Of a stretch of DNA of 45,666 nucleotides, positions 30,163 through 37,103 are shown in pieces. How positions within the stretch are numbered: position 1 is the stretch's first letter; each line of letters starts with the position of its first letter. The stretch covers positions 1-45,666 of the forward strand of contig NZ_BAGK01000206.1 of NCBI RefSeq assembly GCF_000308795.1, given 5' to 3'. Position numbers and translations under genes: made by a program. Source of the DNA: Nocardia thailandica NBRC 100428 (GTDB lineage Bacteria; Actinomycetota; Actinomycetes; Mycobacteriales; Mycobacteriaceae). The notes beneath the pieces are model-generated. The model was given only the letters and a program-made list of their open reading frames with translations. It searched no databases and had not been told where the DNA came from.

Positions 30163-30534
30163 ATGTCGAGCCCGCACGGCCCCGAGCACCGACCGACCAC
30201 CCGTGTCCGGCCCTACGCGCTGACCGCGGGCCGGACCGAACCCGCGATCGCGCTTCCCCTGGAAGCGGTGGTGGAGACCGTTTCCTACACCGCCCACCTG
30301 GAGTGGCCGGCCGGCGATCTGCGGACCGAAATCCTGCGTCTGGGTACCCATCAGCTCTCGGTCGCCGAAATCGCCGCATACCTGGAACGCCCACTGGGTA
30401 TGGTCCGGGTGATGATCGGCGATCTGGTGGTGACGGGGATTCTCCGGGTGCATTCGACGCTGACCGAAACGGCCGGCTACGACGAACGCCGATCTCTGAT
30501 GGAGAGGACTTTGCGTGGACTCCGTGCCCTCTGA
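30163..30534 (+). CDS. DUF742 winged-helix-like protein (CvnC type)
   Basis: This 123-residue protein has the DUF742 pattern: RVRPYALTAGRTEP at the N-terminus, then a winged-helix-like part EILRLGTHQLSVAEIAAYLERPLGMVRVMIGDLVVTGILRV (only key parts quoted in order) and a C-terminal helix. DUF742 occurs almost only in conservons. The helix-turn-helix-like segment suggests a DNA-binding ancestor, but a role as signalling adaptor is equally likely. The ATG follows AGGTGAT closely. It overlaps the GTPase gene by 20 bases. Confidence 0.92.
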   Translation: MSSPHGPEHRPTTRVRPYALTAGRTEPAIALPLEAVVETVSYTAHLEWPAGDLRTEILRLGTHQLSVAEIAAYLERPLGMVRVMIGDLVVTGILRVHSTLTETAGYDERRSLMERTLRGLRAL

Positions 30535-31144
30535 CGGCGCCGCAACCCTGCAGCAGCCCAGCCCGGAACACCGTGTGGCATCGACGAAGATCGTTGTCGC
30601 CGGTGGCTTCGGCGCGGGCAAGACCACGTTCGTCGGCGCCGTGTCGGAGATCGTTCCGCTGCGGACCGAGGCGATGGTCACCCATTTCTCCGACGGCATC
30701 GACGATCTCGCCGACACGCCGGACAAGGAGACGACCACCGTCGCCATGGACTTCGGGCGGATCGTGCTGCCGGGCAACCTGGTGCTGTACCTGTTCGGCA
30801 CGCCGGGCCAGAAGCGGTTCTGGTTCATGTGGGACGACCTGATCCGCGGCGCCATCGGCGCGGTGGTGCTGATCGACACCCGCCGCCTGGAGGACTCCTT
30901 CGCCGCGGTCGACTTCTTCGAGGCGCGCAACCTGCCGTTCCTCATCGCGGTCAACCGCTTCCCCGACGCGCCGCGATTCCCCATCGCCGAACTGCGCGAG
31001 GCGCTCTCGGTGCGCGAGGGCGTCCCGATCGTCGACATCGATGCCCGCAACGCGCTCGAGGTGCGCCAGGCCCTCGCGGCGGTCACCGAGTACGCCATCT
31101 CCCAGCTCGAGGGTCATCAGTTCGAGGGAGCCGCGCGTGGCTGA
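30515..31144 (+). CDS. Conservon small GTPase (CvnD type)
   Basis: This 209-residue protein has a complete Ras-like GTPase core: Walker A GGFGAGKTTFVGAVSE near residue 31, a Thr-rich switch (KETTTVAMDFGRI), FGTPGQKRFW as switch II, and IAVNRFPDAP as the NKxD-equivalent (N-R-F variant). Such GTPases are released or activated by the upstream sensor module and act on unknown targets in development and antibiotic control in Streptomyces. The GTG start lies inside the end of the DUF742 gene, preceded by GGAGAGGA. The last eight bases overlap the downstream membrane gene. Confidence 0.93.
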   Translation: MDSVPSDGAATLQQPSPEHRVASTKIVVAGGFGAGKTTFVGAVSEIVPLRTEAMVTHFSDGIDDLADTPDKETTTVAMDFGRIVLPGNLVLYLFGTPGQKRFWFMWDDLIRGAIGAVVLIDTRRLEDSFAAVDFFEARNLPFLIAVNRFPDAPRFPIAELREALSVREGVPIVDIDARNALEVRQALAAVTEYAISQLEGHQFEGAARG

Positions 31145-31943
31145 GGTGCTGGCCGACGCCGGCGCCGACCCGTTCGGGCTCGGCTTCGGGGTGGCCATCC
31201 TCGCCGCGGCGCTGTCGGTGATCGGTTCGCTGGTCGCCTTCGCCTGCGTGGGGCATTCGCGGTATTCGCACAAGTTCCGGGTGGTGTGGCTGGCAGCGGC
31301 CGCGGTCTCGCTCGGCGGCGTCGGCCAGTGGCTGGCGAATTCGGTAGCGCTGCTCGGGTTGCGGATCCCCGGTACCCAGATCCTCTACACCCCCAGCCTG
31401 GCCACGGCCGCCCTCGCGGTCTCGGTGGCGGGCGCGCTCGGCGGACTCCTCCTCGCGGGCACCAGTTTCGACCTGCGGCGACTGGTCGCGGGCGGACTGA
31501 CCATGGGCCTCGCCTCGGGCCTGTCGACCTATCTCACCCTCGACGCGCTGGCGATCCGCGGCCGGGTCTCGGAGTCGCTGTGGCTGATCGGCGCCGCGTC
31601 GCTGGTGGCGATGCTGGTGAGCACCGCGACGCTGTGGATGTTGCAGTCGGTGCGCAGGCTGCGCCTGCGGCTGCCCGCCGCGCTGGTGTTCGCCGCCGGG
31701 GTGGCCGCCACCTACTACCTGGCCTTCGCCGCACTGGATTTCCACGTCGACCCCGAGGGCCGCGCGCCCGGCGGGCTGACGCTGTTCGCCGTGGTGTTCC
31801 CGATGTTCGTGCTCGGCACGCTCGGCCTGACGCTGCCGATCACCGCGGTGCTGATCGCCCCCGACCGCCGCGACCAGACCCCCCAGACGCCGACGCGACC
31901 GACGCGACCGGCATTCGCCTCCGCCGGGAAGAACAGCCGCTGA
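31137..31943 (+). CDS. MHYT-like seven-helix membrane protein linked to the conservon
   Basis: This 268-residue protein has seven predicted membrane helices in the spacing of MHYT sensor domains. In MHYT domains three repeats carry Met-His-[YF]; here the matching places read WLANSVALLGLRIPG and LASGLSTYLTLDAL, so the proposed metal-binding His residues are gone. The rest of the pattern remains, including LRIPGTQILYTP and an extracytoplasmic DFHVDPEGRAPG segment. The GTG start is preceded by GAGGGAG and overlaps the GTPase stop by eight bases, so it is translationally coupled to the conservon. A sensing role is inferred. No output domain is attached; the tail is short and Pro/Thr-rich. Confidence 0.75.
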   Translation: MAEVLADAGADPFGLGFGVAILAAALSVIGSLVAFACVGHSRYSHKFRVVWLAAAAVSLGGVGQWLANSVALLGLRIPGTQILYTPSLATAALAVSVAGALGGLLLAGTSFDLRRLVAGGLTMGLASGLSTYLTLDALAIRGRVSESLWLIGAASLVAMLVSTATLWMLQSVRRLRLRLPAALVFAAGVAATYYLAFAALDFHVDPEGRAPGGLTLFAVVFPMFVLGTLGLTLPITAVLIAPDRRDQTPQTPTRPTRPAFASAGKNSR

Positions 31944-31952
31944 GATGGCGAT

Positions 31953-31981
31953 GGGCGGGTTCCCCGTAGGAGAACCCGCCC
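31953..31981 (+). terminator. Hairpin after the conservon operon
   Basis: GGGCGGGTTC pairs with GAACCCGCCC around a nine-base loop, ten bases after the MHYT-like gene stop. There is no T tract. The remaining 31982-32335 interval has no gene or motif I can support apart from the ribosome site of the next gene. Confidence 0.6.
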
Positions 31982-32335
31982 TCACGCACTAGGTTACCGG
32001 CCGCGGCGGACACCCGCAGGGGTTCGGGCGAACATCCACGGGCCGAAGCCGCCACCGTTCCTGCGCATTTCGCCGCCCGGCAATCCGCCGGCAAGCCTCC
32101 GCACCGCTGTTATTCATGTGTTCCGCGCCACATCGTTTGCCGGGCAATTGCTCTGGGATGCCCCGTGCCAGCTGCGGCTTCGGCGAAAACCGGCGATAGC
32201 CCCCTGGACATCGTCACCGTCGCGGGGTGTCTCCCGGCGCGTTCGGCTGTCCCGGCGCCGCCGGTACGGCTATCGTCGGGCGCGGGGCACGCGGTTTCGC
32301 CCGGCACATTCCGATGTTCGTCCGAAGGAGTTCGC

Positions 32336-32560
32336 ATGGCCGTCAATGTGGTGCTCGACAAGGCTCTGGACAAGGAGTTCGAGAGCAAGTCGCTGCAGGA
32401 GATCCTGGCCGCGCCGCCGTCGGCCCTGGCCGGCCTGACGTCCGCGCACGACCAGCAGCTGCTGGACGCGCTCAAGATCAAGACCATCGCCGATCTCGGC
32501 AACAACAAGTACTTCAAGCTGGCGGCGACGCTGGTGGAGCTCGCCGAGCGCGCGGGCTAG
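32336..32560 (+). CDS. Small helical protein, helix-hairpin-helix-like (74 residues)
   Basis: The protein starts MAVNVVLDKALDKEFESKSL and has a C-terminal half LLDALKIKTIADLGNNKYFKLA, in which I-K-T-I-A-D-L-G resembles the helix-hairpin-helix pattern of proteins that detect other proteins or DNA. I do not know a named family; similar short proteins seem common in Nocardia and Rhodococcus. GAAGGAG lies five bases before the ATG, strong support for this start over the longer frame from 32165. It stands alone between two hairpin terminators. Confidence 0.7.
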   Translation: MAVNVVLDKALDKEFESKSLQEILAAPPSALAGLTSAHDQQLLDALKIKTIADLGNNKYFKLAATLVELAERAG

Positions 32561-32573
32561 TCCCCGGAACACA

Positions 32574-32609
32574 CGACGGGCCTGCCGACCGTGGTCGGCA
32601 GGCCCGTCG
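32574..32609. terminator. Bidirectional terminator between the 74-residue gene and rpmF
   Basis: A perfect inverted repeat of at least 17 bp (32574-32590 with 32593-32609) lies 13 bases after the stop of the plus-strand gene. It also serves the convergent rpmF unit, which ends at 32679. Confidence 0.75.
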
Positions 32610-32678
32610 CCGTCACCGGCTCCCCCGCCCGGGTTGTCCCCTCCGAACGGCTCGACCGCGTGACCGCGTGCGCCCGGA

Positions 32679-32852
32679 TCAGATCCGGGATGGGTCGATA
32701 TGTCCCAATTGCACGGCTTTGAGGATACGACGTGGCACCCGGTACTCCACACCGGCCACCCGCACCGTCACCAGCTCCGGCGCCGTCGCCTTCCACTGGG
32801 CACGCCTGCTGCGCGTATTCGACCGCGACATCCGCCGCTTCGGCACCGCCAC
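32679..32852 (-). CDS. rpmF: Ribosomal protein L32, cysteine-free form
   Basis: This 57-residue protein reads MAVPKRRMSRSNTRSRRAQW at its N-terminus, the L32 signature, and has no cysteine, so it does not bind zinc. L32 sits in the large subunit near the exit tunnel. It starts with GTG three bases after the L31 stop, and GAGGAGGG at the end of the L31 gene serves as ribosome site. As part of the Zur-controlled operon mrf-rpmE2-rpmF, it would replace or supplement a zinc-containing L32 encoded elsewhere, which is not in this window. Confidence 0.93.
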   Translation of the reverse strand: MAVPKRRMSRSNTRSRRAQWKATAPELVTVRVAGVEYRVPRRILKAVQLGHIDPSRI

Positions 32853-32855
32853 GAC

Positions 32856-33122
32856 TCAGCCCTCCTCGGTCGCGCGCACGCGCCTGCCGTACTTGCGCTC
32901 GAACTTCTCCACCCGGCCCTGGGTGTCGAGCACCCGGTTCGCGCCGGTCCAGAACGGGTGCGAATCGGAGGTCACGTCGACCATGAGCAGCGGGTAGGTG
33001 TTGCCGTCGCTCCACTCGATGGTGCGGTCGGCGGTGGCGGTCGAGCGGGTCAGGAACCGCTTGCCCGTGCTCGCGTCCTCGAAAACCACCGGGTGGTAGC
33101 CGGGATGGATGCCCTTCTTCAC
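32856..33122 (-). CDS. rpmE2: Ribosomal protein L31, type B (zinc-independent)
   Basis: This 88-residue protein (MKKGIHPGYHPVVFEDAS, then DVTSDSHPFWTGANRVLDT) is a type B L31 without the CxxC motif of type A. L31 bridges the two ribosomal subunits. Type B forms are made under zinc starvation so that zinc can be released from ribosomes. It starts with GTG that overlaps the mrf stop by four bases (GTGA), so the two are co-translated. Confidence 0.94.
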   Translation of the reverse strand: MKKGIHPGYHPVVFEDASTGKRFLTRSTATADRTIEWSDGNTYPLLMVDVTSDSHPFWTGANRVLDTQGRVEKFERKYGRRVRATEEG

Positions 33123-34423
33123 TGGATCTCTCCTCTCGGATCGGTGCGCTCGGTCGCACCCGTCGGGGCCTGGACCGGATCGGCGCAGGGGTCTTCGTGC
33201 CAGTCGCCGAACGGGTCGGACCATTCGGCGACGCGGTCTGGCGCGCGCTCGACCAGGCGCAGTTCGTCGTCCTCGACCAGCGCCCAGTGCAGGGCGTGCC
33301 GGATCTCGGCCGGATCGGCGTCGTGGGCCAGGATCACCAGCGACACATCGCGATCGCCGAAACGCTCGTCCCAGCGCAGGGCGGCAAGGGCCCGCCGCTC
33401 GGGATCGGCCGCGGCCAGCTCGGCCTCGTCCATCGCGGCCAGCCAGCGGCCCGCGCCGCCGACCCGCAGCCCGCCACCCGCCGACTCGAGCCAGACCACC
33501 TCGTCGGGCTGGGTGGCCAGCCAGATCCGCCCGCGCGCGGTGACCACGCCGTCGAAGAGCACGTCCAGGGCCTCGTGCAGACGCTCGGGATGGAACGGCC
33601 TGCTCGCGGCGAATTCCAGGAGGGTGACGCCGCATTCGGTGTCCAGCGGCGGCTGGCCGCGCAGCAGCGGCGCGTGCGCGCCGAACGCGCGGCCCCGGCG
33701 GGCATGGGCCGGAATCCGGTGCAACAGCGACGAGATCGCCGCGCGGTCGAGGGCCGCGAGGTCGTCGGTCCAGGCCACCGGCGCCTCGGGGACCAGCCGC
33801 GACAGTACCGCGCCGAGGCGCTCGCGATCGAGCGCGTCGGCCCCGGCGGTCAGCACGACCAGCGCGTCGGCGAAGTCGACCTGACCCACCGCGACCTGGG
33901 CCACAGTGCGCTCGTCGTCGGCGGCGGCGAGGCCGCGATCGGCCAGCGCCTCGTCGCCGGTGGCGTCGGCGAGCCATTGCGCGCCGTCGACGCAGGTCAG
34001 CGTCGCCTCCACGCGGACGTTGCGCGCGGCGGGCCCGTCCACCCGGTCGGCCACGCCGACGACGTCGACGTGCTCGAGCGCGTGGCACAGCGCCTCGGCC
34101 TCGACGGCCGGGTCGAGCGCCAGCACGATCCGCCGCACCGACTCGCGCACCGCGAGCGTGCACAGCAGGGGCAGCAGGTCCGCGCGCAGCGTGCAGGACA
34201 CGCAGCCGTGCGCGAGTTCCAGGACGGTAGTGGTGGCCTCGCCGTCGACGCGCAAGGTCCGGCGGACCACGCCCTCGCGCAGTTCGGCCAGATCGTGGTG
34301 CACCATCACCGTGCCCGGCTCGTCGCTCAGCGCGACGGCCACGTGCTCGACCCCGGTCATCGCCGGGCCGGAAAAGCCGGAGACCAGCACGACGGGCGTT
34401 CTCCGGTCGGACTGGACCAGCAC
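33119..34423 (-). CDS. mrf: MRF, COG0523-family protein recruiting the ribosome hibernation factor
   Basis: This 434-residue protein has a COG0523/CobW-like fold with HGCVSCTLR (Cys74 and Cys77) and a C-terminal domain including GRIWLATQPDEVVWLESAGG and DPFGDWHEDPC. These match what I remember of Rv0106 and the M. smegmatis MRF, which binds the hibernation factor MPY and brings it to zinc-depleted ribosomes. The usual P-loop GxxGxGKT is replaced by GFSGPAMTGV, with no Lys, so GTP binding is doubtful; the mycobacterial protein also lacks it. The GTG at 34423 is chosen because AAGGGG lies seven bases upstream and because longer starts would run through the Zur box. Confidence 0.9.
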   Translation of the reverse strand: MLVQSDRRTPVVLVSGFSGPAMTGVEHVAVALSDEPGTVMVHHDLAELREGVVRRTLRVDGEATTTVLELAHGCVSCTLRADLLPLLCTLAVRESVRRIVLALDPAVEAEALCHALEHVDVVGVADRVDGPAARNVRVEATLTCVDGAQWLADATGDEALADRGLAAADDERTVAQVAVGQVDFADALVVLTAGADALDRERLGAVLSRLVPEAPVAWTDDLAALDRAAISSLLHRIPAHARRGRAFGAHAPLLRGQPPLDTECGVTLLEFAASRPFHPERLHEALDVLFDGVVTARGRIWLATQPDEVVWLESAGGGLRVGGAGRWLAAMDEAELAAADPERRALAALRWDERFGDRDVSLVILAHDADPAEIRHALHWALVEDDELRLVERAPDRVAEWSDPFGDWHEDPCADPVQAPTGATERTDPRGEIQ

Positions 34424-34437
34424 CGCACAACCCCTTT

Positions 34438-34452
34438 CGATAACGATTTTCA
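34438..34452. promoter_or_regulatory. Zur-like box 1 (mrf side)
   Basis: CGATAACGATTTTCA, reverse complement TGAAAATCGTTATCG, resembles the actinobacterial Zur consensus TGAAAATGATTTTCA type. It lies 15 bases upstream of the mrf start. A second box 55 bases away is identical at 13 of 15 positions and has the same orientation. Zur represses such genes when zinc is sufficient. Confidence 0.75.
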
Positions 34453-34492
34453 TTTGCCAATGGGCAACGGTACAGTGTCGAGACGTCATTGT

Positions 34493-34507
34493 CGAAAACG
34501 ATTGTCA
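34493..34507. promoter_or_regulatory. Zur-like box 2 (rpmB2 side)
   Basis: CGAAAACGATTGTCA lies 38 bases upstream of the rpmB2 start. With box 1 it gives one Zur site for each divergent promoter. TACAGT at 34471-34476 could be the -10 of the plus-strand promoter. Confidence 0.75.
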
Positions 34508-34544
34508 TCATCGAACTGCGGTCAGGCCGCGGAAAGGACGTCGC

Positions 34545-34781
34545 ATGTCGGCTCACTGCCAGGTCACCGGCCGCAAACCCGGATTCGGCAAGGCCGTGTC
34601 CCACTCGCACAAGCGGACCAGCAGGCGCTGGGACCCCAACATCCAGCGCAAGACCTACTACCTGCCCAGCGAGGGGCGCCGCATCACCCTGACGCTGTCG
34701 GCCAAGGGCATCAAGACCATCGACCGCGACGGCATCGAGGCCGTCGTCGCCCGGCTCCGCGCCCGCGGCGAGAAGATCTAG
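34545..34781 (+). CDS. rpmB2: Ribosomal protein L28, cysteine-poor form
   Basis: This 78-residue protein starts MSAHCQVTGRKPGFGKAVSH, with SHKRTSRRWDPNIQ. The zinc form of L28 has two CxxC pairs; here only Cys5 remains, so zinc binding is lost. L28 helps build the large subunit near the E site. AAGGA lies six bases before the ATG. It is the first of four tightly packed genes (rpmB2, rpmG2, rpsN2, rpsR2) behind Zur box 2. Confidence 0.95.
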   Translation: MSAHCQVTGRKPGFGKAVSHSHKRTSRRWDPNIQRKTYYLPSEGRRITLTLSAKGIKTIDRDGIEAVVARLRARGEKI

Positions 34782-34790
34782 GAGGGGACC

Positions 34791-34961
34791 ATGGCGTCCA
34801 AATCCACCGAGCTGCGCCCGATCGTGAAGCTGCGCTCCACCGCGGGGACCGGCTACACCTACGTCACCCGCAAGAACCGGCGCAACGACCCCGACCGTCT
34901 CGTGCTGCGCAAGTACGACCCGGTCGTGCGCCGTCACGTCGACTTCCGCGAGGAGCGCTGA
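34791..34961 (+). CDS. rpmG2: Ribosomal protein L33, cysteine-free form
   Basis: This 56-residue protein has the L33 pattern LRPIVKLRSTAGTGYTYVTR, then NRRNDPDRLVLRKYDP, and no cysteine. It lies nine bases after rpmB2 with GGAGGGG as ribosome site (34781-34787). It belongs to the zinc-independent set. Confidence 0.95.
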   Translation: MASKSTELRPIVKLRSTAGTGYTYVTRKNRRNDPDRLVLRKYDPVVRRHVDFREER

Positions 34962-34962
34962 G

Positions 34963-35268
34963 ATGGCCAAGAAGTCCAAGATCGCCCGCAACGAGCAGCG
35001 CCGCGAGATCGTCGAGCGCTACGCCACGCGCCGCGCGGAACTCAAGGAGATCATCCGCAGGCCGTCCAGCTCCTACGAGGAGCGGGCCGCCGCGCAGGCC
35101 GAACTGCGCCGCCAGCCGCGTGACGCCAGTCCGGTACGATTGCGCAATCGGGATGCCGCCGATGGCCGGCCGCGTGGGCATCTGCGGAAGTTCGGCCTCT
35201 CCCGTGTACGCGTGCGCGAGATGGCGCATCGTGGCGAGCTGCCCGGTGTGCACAAATCGAGCTGGTAG
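34963..35268 (+). CDS. rpsN2: Ribosomal protein S14, zinc-independent long form
   Basis: This 101-residue protein (MAKKSKIARNEQRREIVERY, then LRRQPRDASPVRLRNRD and the C-terminal SRVRVREMAHRGELPGVHKSSW-type end) is the long cysteine-free S14. The short zinc-ribbon form is the alternative in most actinobacteria. S14 is in the head of the small subunit. It starts one base after the rpmG2 stop. Confidence 0.96.
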   Translation: MAKKSKIARNEQRREIVERYATRRAELKEIIRRPSSSYEERAAAQAELRRQPRDASPVRLRNRDAADGRPRGHLRKFGLSRVRVREMAHRGELPGVHKSSW

Positions 35269-35303
35269 CCACCCACAGATCTCGTGAGAAGGAACCCCGA
35301 ACC

Positions 35304-35558
35304 ATGGCAGTGAAGCGAGCACCGTCCAAGAAGGCCCGCGCCGAGCAGGCCCGCCGCCCCAAGAAGAACCCGCTCATCGCCGCGGGCATCGAGACCGTCG
35401 ACTACAAGGACGTGAACCTGCTCCGCACGTTCATCTCCGACCGCGGCAAGATCCGCAGCCGCCGCGTCACCGGCCTCACCCCCCAGCAGCAGCGCCAGGT
35501 CGCCGTCGCGGTGAAGAACGCCCGCGAGATGGCCCTGCTCCCCTTCACCAGCCGCTGA
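35304..35558 (+). CDS. rpsR2: Ribosomal protein S18, cysteine-free form
   Basis: This 84-residue protein has the S18 core DYKDVNLLRTFISDRGKI followed by RVTGLTPQQQRQVAVAVKNA, and no cysteines. It is the last gene of the Zur-controlled operon. GAAGGAA lies about eight bases upstream of the ATG. A terminator follows at 35573. Confidence 0.96.
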   Translation: MAVKRAPSKKARAEQARRPKKNPLIAAGIETVDYKDVNLLRTFISDRGKIRSRRVTGLTPQQQRQVAVAVKNAREMALLPFTSR

Positions 35559-35572
35559 CAGACCGAACGACG

Positions 35573-35602
35573 AAGGCCGCCGGAACACCTTCCGGCGGCC
35601 TT
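35573..35602 (+). terminator. Rho-independent terminator after rpsR2
   Basis: AAGGCCGCCGGAA pairs perfectly with TTCCGGCGGCCTT around CACC, followed by T. It starts 15 bases after the stop and has the A-stem-T layout of an intrinsic terminator. Confidence 0.85.
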
Positions 35603-35628
35603 TCGCGTCTCACGCACTCATCCCCACA

Positions 35629-35771
35629 GGCCGACCGAGCGACCTGAGCAACCACTCCGGGCCGACCCTGCGGCCTCACGCGCCCACCCGGGCCGACCCA
35701 GCGACCGCACGCAACCGCCACCAGGCCGACCTAGCGACCGCACGCAACCACCCCCGGGCCGACCTCGAGGA
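35629..35771. repeat. Imperfect tandem repeat, about 4.5 copies of 31-33 bases
   Basis: Units starting with GGCCGACC begin at 35629, 35660, 35691, 35724 and 35757. The third and fourth are closest, sharing AGCGACCGCACGCAACC. The period changes from 31 to 33. The last unit runs into the dispersed hairpin repeat, whose second copy also begins with GGCCGACC. No coding sequence is supported here. Confidence 0.7.
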
Positions 35772-35902
35772 GGCCAGCCCGCACAGCGGGCGTCGCGGCC
35801 GTCCCGCAGAAAAGCGGAGCGAGACCATGCGCCGAAGGCGCGAGTATCGCTCCGCTTTTCTGCGGGACACAACTGGCCGCGACTCGAGCGCGCCAGCGCT
35901 CC
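35757..35902 (-). repeat. Dispersed hairpin repeat, copy 1 (3-prime end of the lectin gene)
   Basis: The flanks GGCCGACC...CAGCGGGCGTCGCGGCCG and GGCCGCGACTCGAGCGCGCC...GCGCTCC enclose a perfect 22-bp inverted repeat (35801-35822 with 35847-35868) and a nested GCGCC-GAA-GGCGC hairpin. Copy 2 at 37104-37240 has the same flanks but different stem arms. It probably acts as a terminator for the minus-strand gene ending at 35907. Confidence 0.7.
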
Positions 35903-35906
35903 AACA

Positions 35907-36473
35907 CTACGGAATCGTGACGACCTGTCCGACGTTGATCAGGTCCGGGTTGTCGATGCCGCTGGCGGCCGCGATCTCGTGGAAGCGGTTGCCGTCGCCG
36001 TAGAAGCGCTCGGAGATCGCCCACAGGGTGTCGCCGGGCTCGACGGTGTAGGTCTGGGCGGCGGGCGGCGGCGGGGGCACCTCCTCGGCCTGCTGCTGCG
36101 CAGCGACCGGCTCCGGCTCCGGGGCGGGCAGCGGGGTGTCGGTGTTGGTGGCGGTGGCCCACGCGACCGAGCCGTCGGTGCCGTACAGCACGACGTTGCG
36201 GTCGGCCTGCACGGTCAGGCGCTCCACGTTCTTGCCGTTGGTCTCGGTGGACCAGGCGGCGGAACCGTCGCCCTTGTAGAGGACGAAGTTGCCGTCGTCC
36301 TGCAGGACGGCGCGCTGCACGTCCTGTCCGTGACTCTGTGCGGCCCACACGACGTGCCCGCCGGGCTCGGACAGCACCAGGTTGCCGTCCGGCTGCAGAG
36401 TCAGGGTGTACGCACCGCCGGTCAGGGACTGTCCCAGACCAAGTTCTTCGCCTACGCGCAGCGTGTCGCCCAC
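35907..36473 (-). CDS. B-lectin and LysM protein
   Basis: This 188-residue protein has a bulb-type mannose-binding lectin domain (about 1-110) with three repeats of QxDxNxVxY: LQPDGNLVLS, LQDDGNFVLY and VQADRNVVLY, the first lacking the final Tyr. A Pro/Glu/Gln linker (about 113-138) follows, then one LysM domain TYTVEPGDTLWAISERFYGDG to GQVVTIP. LysM binds peptidoglycan GlcNAc; the lectin part may bind mannosyl groups, for example lipoarabinomannan. There is no signal peptide or membrane helix, so export, if any, needs another route or release by lysis. The family is common in Nocardia and Streptomyces. Confidence 0.9.
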   Translation of the reverse strand: MGDTLRVGEELGLGQSLTGGAYTLTLQPDGNLVLSEPGGHVVWAAQSHGQDVQRAVLQDDGNFVLYKGDGSAAWSTETNGKNVERLTVQADRNVVLYGTDGSVAWATATNTDTPLPAPEPEPVAAQQQAEEVPPPPPAAQTYTVEPGDTLWAISERFYGDGNRFHEIAAASGIDNPDLINVGQVVTIP

Positions 36474-36653
36474 GTTCGTCCTTTCGAAGATTCACTTGCA
36501 GAGCATCCAACGAATGACGCTCGCCGTATGCCACGGCGAGGCGTCGCTGCCGAATGTAGCGGTAGCGGAGCCGGAATGGGGGAGTTACGCGCAGGGTTCG
36601 CGGAAAGTTCACTGTGGCGGTCGTCGCGTTTAGAATGACGGACCTTGTGAGCC

Positions 36654-36659
36654 TAGGCT
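36654..36659 (+). promoter_or_regulatory. Possible -10 (TAGGCT) for a leaderless lipoprotein transcript
   Basis: TAGGCT lies seven bases before the ATG at 36667, and the gene has no Shine-Dalgarno. The same hexamer and spacing occur before the YfhO-like gene at 6742. No convincing -35 is seen. Confidence 0.4.
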
Positions 36660-36666
36660 TGTCGGC

Positions 36667-37098
36667 ATGACGTCGACGCCCCGGCGGGCACTTGCCGCCA
36701 CCGCCGCCGCCCTGCTGTGCAGCCTGTCTGCCTGCGGCTCCACCGAAGACGGTGCCCCCCAACCGAATTCCACCGTGGTCCCCGAGGCCGCCGGCGGCGT
36801 CCCGGGACACGCCTTCACCCCCGATCCGACGCTGGTCGATCCGCGCCCGCTGTCGCCCATGTCCTGGAGCCGCGGCAAGGGCGATACCGTCGTGCTGGCC
36901 TTCCAGGCGGGCAACCCCGAGTGCTACGGGATCGACGCGAAGACCGTGGAGACCGCCGAGGCCGTCACCGTCACCCTCACCACCGGTACCCGCGCGGACG
37001 CGCAGGGCAAGATGTGCACGATGAACCTGGTCTTCGGCACCACGACCGTGAACCTGAAGTCCCCCTTGGGTTCTCGCGAAGTCCGCAGCACGGCCTGA
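36667..37098 (+). CDS. Putative lipoprotein of unknown function
   Basis: This 143-residue protein has a lipoprotein signal peptide with lipobox LSAC (Cys23), then a short linker and a domain of about 85 residues with two cysteines (PECYGIDA and GKMCTMNLV) that could form a disulphide, ending in a strand-rich part. No family is recognised. Small lipoproteins of this shape are frequent in mycolate actinomycetes. The start is supported by the signal peptide and the TAGGCT seven bases upstream. The gene converges with purH. Confidence 0.75.
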   Translation: MTSTPRRALAATAAALLCSLSACGSTEDGAPQPNSTVVPEAAGGVPGHAFTPDPTLVDPRPLSPMSWSRGKGDTVVLAFQAGNPECYGIDAKTVETAEAVTVTLTTGTRADAQGKMCTMNLVFGTTTVNLKSPLGSREVRSTA

Positions 37099-37103
37099 AG
37101 TAC

